A DNA stretch of 41,919 nucleotides from Herbaspirillum sp. GTDB taxonomy: Bacteria; Pseudomonadota; Gammaproteobacteria; Burkholderiales; Burkholderiaceae_D. The DNA is taken from NCBI GenBank assembly GCA_028291765.1, contig JAQGNR010000172.1:1-41919 (forward strand), given 5' to 3'. Under the pieces are notes generated by a model, which was not told the origin of the DNA, searched no databases, and saw nothing but the letters and a program-made list of their open reading frames with translations. Positions 16,811 through 25,682 of this stretch are shown piece by piece. A program made the translations under genes and the position numbers. How positions within the stretch are numbered: position 1 is the first letter of the stretch; each line of letters opens with the position of its first letter.

Positions 16811-17791
16811 ATGAACATCACTTCTCCCGGCATGCTCCCAACGGCATGGTTCGGTCTTATCGGCCTGATGCTTGTGTTTTACGTCGTGACCGACGGCTTC
16901 GATCTCGGGGTCGGCATCCTGAGTTTGTTTACCAAACACAAATCCGATCGCGATGCAATTTTCCAATCCATCGGACATGTGTGGGATGCCAATGAAACCT
17001 GGCTGGTGGTGGTCGGCGGTGCGCTGTTCGGCGCTTTTCCGGCGGCCTATGCCCAATTGCTGCAAGCATTGTATGTCCCCATCATGCTGCTGATTGCCAG
17101 CTTGATCCTGCGTGGCGTTTCCATCGAATTCCGGCATGCCGCCGGCAAGCAACGCATCTGGGATGTGGCCTTCGGCGTGGGTAGCTTGCTGGCCGCCTTG
17201 TCGCAGGGCGTGGTGTTGGGCAAGATCATTACCGGCTTCGCGCCGGGAACGCTCAGTACGGTCTTCACAGCGGTCACGGCGCTCGGCGTCATCTCCGGCT
17301 ATGCCCTGTTGGGGGCGACTTATCTGATCAAGAAAACCAGCGGCCGGCTAGAACAGGCGGCGCGCCGCCATACCGTGATCACAGTGCTGACCACGGTGAG
17401 CTCGGCGGCTGTGCTGTCGGCCGGCACCATGATCTTTAGTTCGATCGGGCATGACCGTTGGGCGCAGCCGGGCGTGTTTTCTGTCTTGCTGATACTGTCG
17501 GCCGTTGCTGCCTTGTCGTTCATTTATATCTTGTTTGCGGTGCGCGTCAACAGTGTGCGTGGCCCGTTCCGCGCCGCCGTCCTGCTCTTCCTGGCTTCCT
17601 TCGCAGGCTTGGCCATCAGCTTTTTCCCCGATCTGGTGCCCGGCAAAATGACGATCGCCGAAGCGGCTTCCGATAACACGACGTTGACTTTCATGCTGAT
17701 CGGGATCGGCATGGTTTTTCCTGTGATGGTGGGATATAACTTGTTCCAGTATCACGTATTCCGAGGCAAAGTTGTGCTCCAGAATCACTAG
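16811..17791 (+). CDS. cydB: Cytochrome bd quinol oxidase subunit II
   Basis: The 326-residue protein begins MNITSPGMLPTAWFGLIG and has about eight to nine transmembrane segments. The N-terminal signature FYVVTDGFDLGVGIL and GHVWDANETWLVVVGGALFGAFP are diagnostic of CydB; the aspartate and tryptophan-containing second block lies near residue 55. Subunit II stabilises the heme-bearing subunit I and provides part of the oxygen and proton channels. ATG 16811 was chosen over ATG 16784 because AAAGG lies seven bases upstream and the family starts here. No cydX-like small gene follows; the next gene is a bestrophin 17 bases on. Confidence 0.94.
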   Translation: MNITSPGMLPTAWFGLIGLMLVFYVVTDGFDLGVGILSLFTKHKSDRDAIFQSIGHVWDANETWLVVVGGALFGAFPAAYAQLLQALYVPIMLLIASLILRGVSIEFRHAAGKQRIWDVAFGVGSLLAALSQGVVLGKIITGFAPGTLSTVFTAVTALGVISGYALLGATYLIKKTSGRLEQAARRHTVITVLTTVSSAAVLSAGTMIFSSIGHDRWAQPGVFSVLLILSAVAALSFIYILFAVRVNSVRGPFRAAVLLFLASFAGLAISFFPDLVPGKMTIAEAASDNTTLTFMLIGIGMVFPVMVGYNLFQYHVFRGKVVLQNH

Positions 17792-17808
17792 TCTGTAATG
17801 GAAAAGAA

Positions 17809-18741
17809 ATGATCGTCAGGCCCAAAGTCAATTGGTTGCGCATGCTGTTCATATGGAACGGCTCGGTATTGCAATCCATTATTCCTCAACTGCTATTCAT
17901 GTTGATGGTCAGCTTATTGGCGTTGGCGACAAGCGGCCACATTTTTGGTGGAAAAATGCTGCTGAACACGGCGCCGTTCACGCTAATGGGGGTCAGTCTT
18001 GCCATTTTCCTGGCGTTTAGAAATAACGCCAGTTACGACCGTTATCTGGAGGCGCGCAATGCCTGGGGCCACCTGTTGGTGGCAGCGCGCTCGCTGACCA
18101 GCCAAGTGATGTGCTACCTGCCGCAAAACGACGGCGACGTCAACGCCGGCTTTCAGCGCAAGGTGTTTGTCGGGCGCATGATCGCTGTGATTTACGCCTT
18201 AAAGCATCAACTGCGCAAGACCGATTCGAACGCCGATCTGGCGCGCTATCTACGGCCTGAAGAGCTGGCCGAGATCCAAAGCAAGCATTACAAGCCGGTG
18301 GCGTTGATCAATAATTTGCACGAGACTTTGGGAGATTTGCAACGGCAGGACGCGATTTCCGATCACACCTTGTGGCTGTGCAACCAGCAGCTCAATGAAT
18401 TGTCAGCCGTGGTTGCCACCTGCGAACGGATCACCAATACGCCGATTCCATTTGTCTACGGCGTGTTATTGCACAGGACGGTGTATGCCTACTGCCTTTT
18501 GCTGCCCTTCGGCCTGGTCGACACGATTGGCATCATTACGCCGCTGATTTCGGTCTTTGTTGCCTATACCCTGATTGCGTTGGAGGCGATCGCGAGTGAA
18601 ATTTCCGAACCGTTCGGCACCGAGCCGAATAATCTCGCGCTGGATGCGCTCGCACGCACGATAGAACGTTCGATACTTGAACTCAACGGGCAGGCTATGC
18701 CGGACGAAACCGTGGCGCGTCCGCGTTTTCAGCTGACTTAA
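17809..18741 (+). CDS. Bestrophin-like (YneE/RFP-TM) anion channel
   Basis: The 310-residue protein contains the bestrophin pattern: MIVRPKVNWLRMLFIWNGSV at the start, a first transmembrane pair, then GVSLAIFLAFRNNASYDRY, EARNAWGHLLVAARSL and a late FVAYTLIALEAIASEISEPFG block with the acidic pore-proximal cluster. Bacterial members form pentameric ion channels; KpBest is a cation channel while eukaryotic ones pass chloride, so ion selectivity is open. It follows cydB by 17 bases and probably shares its transcript, which may relate ion balance to the non-pumping oxidase; that link is inference. A five-codon open frame (17798-17812) overlaps its start. Confidence 0.88.
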   Translation: MIVRPKVNWLRMLFIWNGSVLQSIIPQLLFMLMVSLLALATSGHIFGGKMLLNTAPFTLMGVSLAIFLAFRNNASYDRYLEARNAWGHLLVAARSLTSQVMCYLPQNDGDVNAGFQRKVFVGRMIAVIYALKHQLRKTDSNADLARYLRPEELAEIQSKHYKPVALINNLHETLGDLQRQDAISDHTLWLCNQQLNELSAVVATCERITNTPIPFVYGVLLHRTVYAYCLLLPFGLVDTIGIITPLISVFVAYTLIALEAIASEISEPFGTEPNNLALDALARTIERSILELNGQAMPDETVARPRFQLT

Positions 18742-18783
18742 ATCGCGCAGCGAATGCGATCAGATGCGGGTCGTCAAAATTCA

Positions 18784-19851
18784 TCATTCGCAATGCAGCT
18801 CGCTAAGCCGGCAAAGCAGGATGCCGTATCCCGTCAGATGCCCAAGATAGACGCTGGTGAATACGCTGGAGGCCGGCAAGGCTTCGATGAGCTGCCGCAA
18901 TTGTTCCATCTCCAGCGGCGCCTTTTCCAGAGCTGGGCGCTCCACTCGCAGGTCTGCGGCTTTGGCCAGTTCCTGGTGCGCTGAAACAAGCTTGCTCAGC
19001 CCCGCCAGAAAGGCCGCCCGCCATTGTGCATCGAGCGCGGTGAACTGGTCATGAAAGCGATCCATGGTTTCCAGAAAATTGGCCAGGGAATCAAAGACTT
19101 CGTGATAACACCCGAACAGCGGCAGGCGATCCCGGTTCCGCTTGAGGTGCAGCGACACCCAGGCCTGTTCAAGATCCTCCTTCAACAGGGTATGCGCCTG
19201 CTTTAGATTGGCGCTCGACGCTCGCAATTTTGCGGTCAGCGGCTTGATTTTCTGCTGGCCAAATGTCCCGGTCGCCAGCAACGACATGGCCTCGGTGGCT
19301 TGCTGGTTGCCGTCGTTGACGAGGGTGTTGGCCCAGTAGCCGTGATCCGGCGGAAAGGCCACCAGTTGGATAATGTAGCCGAGAAACATGCCCAGCACGA
19401 CACCGATGAGGCGCTGTTCGAGCAGCCCGATGTGCTCGCCGGTATAGAGCACGAGCGTCATTGGCACAGTGATGCTGGTCATCTTGAACAACGACGGCTT
19501 GATGCCGACGATGGCGAAAATCACCAGCGGCAACAGGAATGCGCCGAGCCACAGATGGGGCGCAGTCAACCAGATTACCAAGGTGCCCAATGGCATGGCC
19601 ACGACGTTCGACGCCACGCGTTGGTGGAAATAGCTGCGTGCAGCGGAAATCGAACTGCCGAGCGCCAGTGTCAGCATGGCCGAGCTTGCGAGCGAGACCG
19701 CGGCATCCGGATAGCCGAGATACGAAGGGATGGCAAAGCCGATCCAGAGACCCAGCGTGAGCTTGGCGTATTGCGCCGTTTCAGACAGGGAAAAACGCGC
19801 TATGGCACGGCGCGATGGTGTGACGGGTTTGTGGCGATACAAAGTGGACAC
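18784..19851 (-). CDS. Aromatic-acid-exporter/FUSC-type membrane protein
   Basis: The 355-residue protein begins at a GTG (19851-19849) and has a basic N-terminus followed by six hydrophobic segments within residues 28-170 (for example LGTLVIWLTAPHLWLGAFLLP), then a 180-residue helical cytosolic domain with FLETMDRFHDQFTALD. This half-FUSC layout matches the ArAE_1/FUSC group, thought to export aromatic or other organic acids. It is the last gene of the poxB-maeA group, separated from the malic enzyme gene by 60 bases that contain a strong hairpin. It ends with a double stop TGA TGA. The transported compound is unknown. Confidence 0.75.
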   Translation of the reverse strand: MSTLYRHKPVTPSRRAIARFSLSETAQYAKLTLGLWIGFAIPSYLGYPDAAVSLASSAMLTLALGSSISAARSYFHQRVASNVVAMPLGTLVIWLTAPHLWLGAFLLPLVIFAIVGIKPSLFKMTSITVPMTLVLYTGEHIGLLEQRLIGVVLGMFLGYIIQLVAFPPDHGYWANTLVNDGNQQATEAMSLLATGTFGQQKIKPLTAKLRASSANLKQAHTLLKEDLEQAWVSLHLKRNRDRLPLFGCYHEVFDSLANFLETMDRFHDQFTALDAQWRAAFLAGLSKLVSAHQELAKAADLRVERPALEKAPLEMEQLRQLIEALPASSVFTSVYLGHLTGYGILLCRLSELHCE

Positions 19852-19865
19852 GTTTTATCCCTATC

Positions 19866-19908
19866 GGTGAAGTTGCGCCAGGTGCGCAAGGCCTGGCGCA
19901 ACTTTACC
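19866..19908 (-). terminator. Strong hairpin between malic enzyme and ArAE genes
   Basis: A 17-base stem (GTTGCGCCAGG paired with CCTGGCGCAAC at its core, one G-U-type mismatch further out) encloses a nine-base loop, just behind the malic enzyme stop codon. There is no U-run, so it may act as an mRNA-stabilising or partial stop structure instead of a full terminator. Confidence 0.6.
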
Positions 19909-19911
19909 CTC

Positions 19912-21579
19912 CTAATAAGCGGGCCGGTAAACCTTCGCTTCCATGTAGGCGTCAAGATCATCCGGGCGAGGTACGCCCGCAAGCCCTTGGTCAAAAATAA
20001 ACTCGGCAACTTCGCGCGCTACTGCCAACGAGGTTTCGAAAATGCTCGATTGCGGTGGATAGATCAGTCCAGTCTCCAGATCGGATGGGGTGACCTGTGC
20101 GGCGAGTGCGTGGGCGGCGGTAATGATCATCTCGTCCGTGACGCGTTTGGCCTCTGTCGCATAAATGGCCATGCCGAGCGCGGGAAAGATGTAGACGTTG
20201 TTGCCCTGCCCTGGAACGAAGGTGCGGCCCTTGTACTGTACCGGCGGGAATGGGCTGCCGCTGGCGAACACAGCGCGTCCTTCGGACCAGATGTAAGCTT
20301 CTTCGGCCGTGCATTCCGAATGTGAGGTCGGATTGGAATACGGGAAAATGATCGGGCGTTCGTTAATGCGCGCCATCGCCTCGATCACGGGTTGCGTAAA
20401 CGCTTTGCCGACCGTACTTACACCGATGATGGCCGTCGGACGCAGTGTTTCGATCGCGGTCGCGAAGTCGTCGATGGGCGCATGCTCATGCGCAAATGGC
20501 TTTTGGAAATCAACCAGATCGGTGCGTCCGGCATGGATCAATCCGTTCTTGTCGTAGAGCCAATTTGCGCCAAGGGCGTCCTGCTCCGCCACCCCGGCTT
20601 GCATCATAGCCTTGGTCAGCAGGCCGGCAATTCCGGCGCCTGCAGTGCCGCCGCCGAGGAAGAGGAAGCGCTGGTCCGCAAGTGAACCGCCGGTCACGCG
20701 CAGCGCAGCCAGAATACCAGCCAGCGCGACCCCTGCAGTACCCTGGATGTCGTCGTTGAAGCAGCACACGCGGTCGCGATAACGCGTCAGGATCGGCGCC
20801 GCATGGGTGAAGGCAAAGTCCTCGAACTGGATGCAGGCGCGCGGAAATACTTCCTGAACCGCGGTGACGAATTCTTCGATGAATTCATCGTACTGCGCAC
20901 CGGTGACCCGGCGCTGACGCAGACCCAGATAGAGATCATCTGCCAGCAGGCTTTCGTTGTTGGTTCCCACGTCCAGGGTGATCGGCAGCGTGAGTTGCGG
21001 CGGCACGCCGGCGCAGGCGGTGTACAGCGACAGCTTGCCGATCGGGATGCCCATGCCGTTCACGCCGAGATCCCCCAAGCCCAGAATGCGTTCGCCGTCA
21101 GTGACGACGATGAAGCGCGCATCCGATTCCGGCCAGTTGCGCAGAATTTCCTTGAGGTGTCCTTTGCGGCTGATCGGCAAATACAGGCCGCGCGGGCGGC
21201 GCAAGATCTGGTCGAATTTCTCGCAGGCCTCACCAACCGTCGGCGTATAGACCAGCGGGATAAAGCGCGCCGGGTCCGACATCAATAGCTGGTAATACAA
21301 CGTTTCGTTGGTATCGAGCAGCGATGTCAGATAGATGTAGCGCCCAAGATCGGTGGTCTTTAAGGCTATCTGTTGGAGCGCGCGCTGAATCTGCGCCTGC
21401 TCAGTTTCGACCTGTTCCGGCAGCAGGCCAATCAGCCCCAACTGTGCGCGCTCGCCGGGCGTGAATGCGGTCGATTTATTGGCATGCGGATCATGCAGCA
21501 GCGCTACGCCATGCAGGTTCGCAGCGGTGGGAACGGCGGAAAGCTTGCTTGATGCTTGAGATAATAAAGACGAAATCAT
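19912..21579 (-). CDS. maeA: NAD-dependent malic enzyme (SfcA/MaeA type)
   Basis: The 555-residue protein is full length for large bacterial malic enzymes. It shows FIPLVYTPTVGEACEKF (catalytic tyrosine), the VVTDGERILGLGDLGVNGMG block with the downstream lysine in IPIGKLSLYTACAG, metal-binding EDFA and FNDDIQGTA segments, the dinucleotide fold FLGGGTAGAGIAGLL and PYSNPTSHSECTAEEA near the C-terminus. It oxidatively decarboxylates malate to pyruvate with NAD in the cytosol. The ATG has AAGGA at a suitable distance. Its pyruvate could feed the PoxB enzyme encoded upstream in the same direction. Confidence 0.95.
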   Translation of the reverse strand: MISSLLSQASSKLSAVPTAANLHGVALLHDPHANKSTAFTPGERAQLGLIGLLPEQVETEQAQIQRALQQIALKTTDLGRYIYLTSLLDTNETLYYQLLMSDPARFIPLVYTPTVGEACEKFDQILRRPRGLYLPISRKGHLKEILRNWPESDARFIVVTDGERILGLGDLGVNGMGIPIGKLSLYTACAGVPPQLTLPITLDVGTNNESLLADDLYLGLRQRRVTGAQYDEFIEEFVTAVQEVFPRACIQFEDFAFTHAAPILTRYRDRVCCFNDDIQGTAGVALAGILAALRVTGGSLADQRFLFLGGGTAGAGIAGLLTKAMMQAGVAEQDALGANWLYDKNGLIHAGRTDLVDFQKPFAHEHAPIDDFATAIETLRPTAIIGVSTVGKAFTQPVIEAMARINERPIIFPYSNPTSHSECTAEEAYIWSEGRAVFASGSPFPPVQYKGRTFVPGQGNNVYIFPALGMAIYATEAKRVTDEMIITAAHALAAQVTPSDLETGLIYPPQSSIFETSLAVAREVAEFIFDQGLAGVPRPDDLDAYMEAKVYRPAY

Positions 21580-21650
21580 GATGTGTATCCTTTAGAAACC
21601 CCGAAAACGGGAAAATGTTGAAGTTGGTGTGCAGTGCGTTGAAGGCGGCC

Positions 21651-21692
21651 GAGCTACAAGCTGCGAATTACAAGTTACGAGCTACGAGCTAC
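21651..21692 (-). repeat. Six tandem heptamers behind the FUSC half-gene stop codon
   Basis: Plus-strand units are GAGCTAC, AAGCTGC, GAATTAC, AAGTTAC, GAGCTAC, GAGCTAC. The array ends two bases before the stop codon at 21694-21696. On the coding strand most units carry TAG or TAA, and the period of seven moves them through all reading frames. Confidence 0.9.
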
Positions 21693-21693
21693 G

Positions 21694-22191
21694 CTACGCC
21701 GTCGTTGACGAATATCGATTGTGTCGCTCCGTCACCCAAAAGATGAGCCAATGGATCAGACCGCCGGCGAGTGCGCCCAGGATCACTTCGCTGCCGCGCA
21801 TCAATCCAGCGTGCTCGACCGATCCCGACGCGGCAGTCAACAGCACCACCGGGCAAGTCCACAGACAGACGCGAATGGAAGGGTGCCCGCTCGCGATCAG
21901 TGCGCACAGGCCAACCGCTACGGCGATCTGCAGTGCGGTCCCGACGCCGAGATGGTGCGCCGCCGTACTCACCAGGATGGCGACCACGGCGCCGGTGATC
22001 GTGCCGATGACCCGCCCGACGACCGAATGGCGGGTCTCGTCGAAGTTCTCCTGGGAGACGATCAGGCTGGACATCGAAGCCCATACCGGATAGGGCAGGC
22101 CGATCCCCGTTGCCAGCAGATAGGCGAATGCGGCAGAGGTTGCACAACGCACCGCGAATATCAGCCGCTTCGTCATTGCGAACTGTGACAT
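21694..22191 (-). CDS. FUSC-family half-size membrane protein
   Basis: The 165-residue protein consists almost only of six hydrophobic segments with the FUSC-like signature YPVWASMSSLIVSQ (residues 29-42) and RVIGTITGAVVAILVSTAAHH after it. It corresponds to a single N-terminal FUSC membrane half without the soluble domain found in the larger exporter downstream. It probably oligomerises to form a carrier for organic acids, but nothing in the sequence identifies the substrate. AGGGGGAT precedes the ATG. It follows poxB by 18 bases, so the two are surely one transcript. Confidence 0.75.
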   Translation of the reverse strand: MSQFAMTKRLIFAVRCATSAAFAYLLATGIGLPYPVWASMSSLIVSQENFDETRHSVVGRVIGTITGAVVAILVSTAAHHLGVGTALQIAVAVGLCALIASGHPSIRVCLWTCPVVLLTAASGSVEHAGLMRGSEVILGALAGGLIHWLIFWVTERHNRYSSTTA

Positions 22192-22209
22192 GGCTGTAAT
22201 CCCCCTCTC

Positions 22210-23934
22210 TTAACGCCGCAGGTTGGTTTTCGCCAGCTCGATCACCTCGTCGCCACGGCCGTTGATGATGGCCTTGAGCATGTACAGGCTCAAGCCCTTG
22301 GCCTGTTCGAGCTTGATCGCCGGTGGCATCACCAGCTCCTGCTTGGCGGTCACGACGTCGATCAATACCGGTCCATCGTGGGCGAACGCCTTGCGCAATG
22401 CCGGCTCCACATCCTCGGATTGTTCGACCCGCAAACCAAGCACGCCCATCGCATTGGCCATCGCGGCGAAGTTCGGATTGCGCAGGTCGGTGGAGGTGTC
22501 CAGATAACCGCTCGCCTTCATTTCCATCGCGACAAAGCCTAGCGATGCGTTGTCGTAGACAATGACTTTCACCGGCAGGCCGAGCTGCACCAGCGAAATG
22601 AAATCGCCCATCAACATGGAGAAGCCGCCGTCGCCGGACAGCGAGATAACCTGGCGTCCCGGAAACGCAGCCTGTGCGCCGAGTGCTTGCGGCATCGCAT
22701 TGGCCATCGATCCATGGTTGAACGATCCGAGCAGGCGGCGCTTGCCGTTCATTTCCAGATAGCGTGCGGCCCAGACCGTGGGCGTGCCGACGTCGGCGGT
22801 GAAGATTGCATCTTCGGTGGCCAGTTCGCTGACGAGCTTGGTCAGATACTGCGGATGAATCGGCCGCCCCGGCGCTGACGGCACGGCGAGATCGTCCAGC
22901 CCCTGGCGCGCATTCTTGTAGTGCTTCAGCGAAGCTTCGAGGAAACCCCGTGACGTCTTCCGCCTCAGTTTTGGCAGCAAGGCGTCGAGCGTCTCGGCCA
23001 CGCCGCCGACGATGCCGAGATCGAGTTCCGCGCGCCGGCCGAGCGCCTCGGGATTGATGTCGATCTGCACGATCTTCGCTTGGGTCGGGTAGAAATTCCG
23101 GTACGGAAAATCGGTGCCGAGCATCACCAGCACATCGCAATTGAGCATCGCCTGATAGCCCGAACTGAAGCCGATGAAGCCGGTCATTCCGACATCGAAC
23201 GGGTTATCCCATTCCACGTATTCCTTGCCGCGCAGCGCGTGCACCACGGGTGCGCCCAGTTTATCGGCCAGTGCGACCACCTGTGAGTGGGCGTCCGCGC
23301 AGCCGCTGCCGCACAGCAGTGTTACCGCGTCGTTGCTGTCGAGCAGACTGGCGAGGCTGTCCAGTCCTGCGTCATCGGGCAGCACCCGGGCCGCCATTGG
23401 CGGCGCCCAGTGCGCGTTTGCAACCGTCGCCTCTTGCAGCGCGACATCGCCGGGAATCACGATCACGGCCACACCGCGTTTGAGGATCGCCGTGCGCATT
23501 GCGCGGTGCAAGACCTGCGGCATCTGCGCCGGGTTGGTGACCAGCTCGACGAAGTGGCTGCATTCCTTGAACAGTTCCTGAGGATGGGTTTCCTGGAAAT
23601 AATTCAGGCCGATTTCCGACGAGGGGATATGCGCTGCGATGGCTAACATCGGCACGTGGTTGCGATGCGCATCGAACAGGCCGTTGATCAGGTGGAGGTT
23701 ACCCGGCCCACAGCTGCCCGCGCAGACCGCGAGTTCGCCGGTGACTGCGGCGTCAGCGCCGGCCGCGAATGCCGCGACTTCCTCGTGGCGCACATGCAGC
23801 CATTCAATGCTATCCATGCGGCGCAGCGCATCGCTCAGTCCATTGAGGCTGTCGCCGGTGACGCCCCAGATGCGCTTGACACCGGCCTGTTCCAAAGTTT
23901 TTGCAAGTTGTTCTGCTACTGTAATCTTCGCCAT
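22210..23934 (-). CDS. poxB: Pyruvate:ubiquinone oxidoreductase (pyruvate oxidase) of the PoxB family
   Basis: The 574-residue protein has the three thiamine-enzyme domains: an N-terminal Pyr domain with the activating glutamate in [16 protein letters not shown] (near 45-50), a central FAD-binding domain, and a C-terminal PP domain with the ThDP motif [19 protein letters not shown] ending in YDNASLG. A conserved C-terminal tail (about 25 residues, [23 protein letters not shown]) would form the membrane-binding amphipathic helix. PoxB converts pyruvate to acetate and CO2 and passes electrons to ubiquinone at the membrane. ATG 23934 is the family start; the open frame to 24012 is not used. It is divergent from a LysR gene. 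Confidence 0.92.
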   Translation of the reverse strand: MAKITVAEQLAKTLEQAGVKRIWGVTGDSLNGLSDALRRMDSIEWLHVRHEEVAAFAAGADAAVTGELAVCAGSCGPGNLHLINGLFDAHRNHVPMLAIAAHIPSSEIGLNYFQETHPQELFKECSHFVELVTNPAQMPQVLHRAMRTAILKRGVAVIVIPGDVALQEATVANAHWAPPMAARVLPDDAGLDSLASLLDSNDAVTLLCGSGCADAHSQVVALADKLGAPVVHALRGKEYVEWDNPFDVGMTGFIGFSSGYQAMLNCDVLVMLGTDFPYRNFYPTQAKIVQIDINPEALGRRAELDLGIVGGVAETLDALLPKLRRKTSRGFLEASLKHYKNARQGLDDLAVPSAPGRPIHPQYLTKLVSELATEDAIFTADVGTPTVWAARYLEMNGKRRLLGSFNHGSMANAMPQALGAQAAFPGRQVISLSGDGGFSMLMGDFISLVQLGLPVKVIVYDNASLGFVAMEMKASGYLDTSTDLRNPNFAAMANAMGVLGLRVEQSEDVEPALRKAFAHDGPVLIDVVTAKQELVMPPAIKLEQAKGLSLYMLKAIINGRGDEVIELAKTNLRR

Positions 23935-24013
23935 GATATTTACCTTTTGTCGGGTGGAGTGGAATCGAGAGAAGCTGGGAGCAAGTATCTGGCGGCACTG
24001 GTCGAAGTACAAT

Positions 24014-24038
24014 ATATCGAGAGTGGTGATTTCGATAT
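24014..24038. promoter_or_regulatory. Probable LysR operator (25-bp dyad) between poxB and its divergent regulator
   Basis: ATATCGA (24014-24020) and TCGATAT (24032-24038) form a perfect 7-base inverted repeat with an 11-base spacer. It sits 27 bases before the LysR start and 80 before the poxB start, as expected for a regulatory half of a LysR-controlled divergent promoter. Confidence 0.6.
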
Positions 24039-24065
24039 CTTTCAGTGAATAACAGGAGAGCTCGC

Positions 24066-24977
24066 ATGGAGCTTCGACATCTACATTATTTCGTTGTGGT
24101 GGCCGAGGAACGGCATTTCACCCGGGCGGCGGAGCGGCTCGGTATCGGGCAACCGCCATTGAGCCTGCAGATTCAGCGGCTGGAGCGCGAGATCGGGGCA
24201 CAATTATTTCGCCGTTTATCGCGGGGCGTCGAACTGACTGAGGCGGGCCTGCTGTTGCTCGACAATGCGCGTCAGATCCTGGCCCAAGTCGAGCGCACGT
24301 GCGCCGACGTGCAGCGCCTGTCCCGTGGCGAAATCGGCCACCTGCGCGTGGGCTTCGCGGGCGCCACGTACTTTCAGCCGCTGGTGCCGGCGATCATTCG
24401 TCAATACCGCAGCCGCCATCCCGAGGTCGTGCTGTCGCCGGAGCAAAGCAATACCCCATCGCTGGTCGATGGCCTGCTTGAAGGCCGGGTCGACGCGGCC
24501 TTCATCCGGCCACCGATCGTCAACACCGACGCACTGGAGGTTGAATTGCTGGTCACGGAGGATATGCTCGTGGTGCTGCCGCATAGCCATCCGCTGGCGC
24601 AATCCGGCGCGTCGGTATCGCTGTCGGCACTGGCCGCCGAGACCTTCATCCTGTTCCCGCGCATCGTCGGCGCTGGTCTCTACGACGCGGTCACGAGCGC
24701 CTGCCAGCGTGCTGGTTTCATTCCGATACTTGGGCAGGAGGCGCCGCAAATTACATCGATCGTGCCGATGGTCGGCGCCGGCTTCGGCGTATCGATCGTG
24801 CCGCGCTCAACCAGCCAGATCAGGACGGAAGAAGTGGTCTATCTGCCGATTGCGGGGGATGCGCCCACCGCGCCGATCAGCCTTGCGTGGCGACGCCACG
24901 ACCCGTCGCCGATGGTGCGCCAGTTTCTGGCAGTGGCCCGGAAGATGGCGCGGGATTGGGGTAAAGCGCGGGGGTGA
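24066..24977 (+). CDS. LysR-family transcriptional regulator divergent from poxB
   Basis: The 303-residue protein starts [20 protein letters not shown] and shows the standard N-terminal helix-turn-helix ([20 protein letters not shown]) followed by a linker helix and a periplasmic-binding-like effector domain beginning at [20 protein letters not shown] (24054-24060) precedes the ATG at 24066 by five bases, which rules out the earlier ATG at 24045. The subgroup resembles regulators of aromatic catabolism (BenM/CatM-like), but its effector is not visible. The divergent position and the dyad in between make it the likely regulator of poxB and the genes behind it. Confidence 0.9.
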   Translation: MELRHLHYFVVVAEERHFTRAAERLGIGQPPLSLQIQRLEREIGAQLFRRLSRGVELTEAGLLLLDNARQILAQVERTCADVQRLSRGEIGHLRVGFAGATYFQPLVPAIIRQYRSRHPEVVLSPEQSNTPSLVDGLLEGRVDAAFIRPPIVNTDALEVELLVTEDMLVVLPHSHPLAQSGASVSLSALAAETFILFPRIVGAGLYDAVTSACQRAGFIPILGQEAPQITSIVPMVGAGFGVSIVPRSTSQIRTEEVVYLPIAGDAPTAPISLAWRRHDPSPMVRQFLAVARKMARDWGKARG

Positions 24978-24984
24978 GCGGTGA

Positions 24985-25034
24985 GGCGATCCTTCGACAG
25001 GTAAAACTTAAAGCGTTTAAAAATACCCGCACAA
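24985..25034 (+). repeat. Degenerate copy of the sequence flanking the cydA-cydB repeat
   Basis: GATCCTTCG followed by ACAGGTAAAACTTAAAG and TTTAAA then TACCCGCACA closely matches 16729-16775. It is probably a truncated member of the same repeat family. Confidence 0.6.
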
Positions 25035-25052
25035 TGTCTGAAGTACCAAAAA

Positions 25053-25086
25053 AAATGGAATCATAGAGATTCCATTTCGTTTTTTA
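25053..25086. terminator. Bidirectional rho-independent terminator
   Basis: AAATGGAATC (25053-25062) pairs with GATTCCATTT (25068-25077) around a five-base loop, followed by CG and a run of six T. The A-run on the left makes the structure work also for the minus-strand cytochrome b561 transcript. Confidence 0.85.
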
Positions 25087-25128
25087 CGTTCTTAAAGTAC
25101 ATTCCACCGCCACAAACGATACACCTGC

Positions 25129-25680
25129 TTACCTGCCGGCAGATCTAAAACGCAACGCAATACTGGCGAACACGCCATCCTTCAACACCAGCGCATGCAG
25201 CAAACCGGCGGCGATATGCATGACGATCAGCGCAAAAAATACTTTGCCGACGGTACCGTGCGCCAACCGCAGATTCGCATAAAGCGTGACGTTTTGCGAA
25301 ACCAGGGGCGGCAGGTGCATGCCCGAAAAGCCCGGCAAAGGATAGCCGCCGGCCGATAGCATCGCCCAGCCCAGCAACGGCATCGCCAGCATGGCGCCAT
25401 ACAGCAGCCAGTGAGAGAGACTTGCCGCATGACGCTGCCAAGCCGGCATCGAGGATGGCAACGCCGGCGCCTTGCCGATTAAACGCAGCAACAGGCGCAG
25501 CACCACCAGCACCAGCAAGAGCAGACCCAGCGGTTTATGGATCTCGACTAGCAACGGCCGCATGGACGAAAGCGTACTGATCATTCCGACGCCGATCAAC
25601 AGCATGGCCAACAGCAGCGGCGCCATCAACCAATGCAATACGCGCGACGGCAGGCTGAACCATGTATTTGCAGACTTCAT
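25129..25680 (-). CDS. Cytochrome b561-family membrane protein
   Basis: The 183-residue protein has four transmembrane helices with four histidines placed as in prokaryotic b561: H16 (SRVLHWLMA), H48 (VEIHKPLG), H141 (RLAHGTVGK) and H155 (IVMHIAAGL), enough to bind two b hemes across the membrane. Such proteins take electrons from ubiquinol, and E. coli CybB is a superoxide:quinone oxidoreductase. The ATG at 25680 is preceded by GAGG and starts two bases after the stop of the catalase-like gene, so the two form one transcript. The longer frame upstream lies inside the catalase gene. A redox partner role for the catalase-like protein is inference. Confidence 0.88.
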   Translation of the reverse strand: MKSANTWFSLPSRVLHWLMAPLLLAMLLIGVGMISTLSSMRPLLVEIHKPLGLLLLVLVVLRLLLRLIGKAPALPSSMPAWQRHAASLSHWLLYGAMLAMPLLGWAMLSAGGYPLPGFSGMHLPPLVSQNVTLYANLRLAHGTVGKVFFALIVMHIAAGLLHALVLKDGVFASIALRFRSAGR

Positions 25681-25682
25681 TG

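Noticed and set aside
19300..20325. 341-codon plus-strand open frame
   Set aside because: It is antisense to the ArAE and malic enzyme genes, crosses the hairpin between them and is rich in H, R and Q as shadow frames in GC-rich DNA are.
21651..21692. CRISPR array
   Set aside because: The repeat units are seven bases without spacers and no cas genes are near.
21689..23140. 483-codon minus-strand open frame
   Set aside because: It is a shifted frame across poxB and the FUSC half-gene, both of which are clearly coding in other frames.
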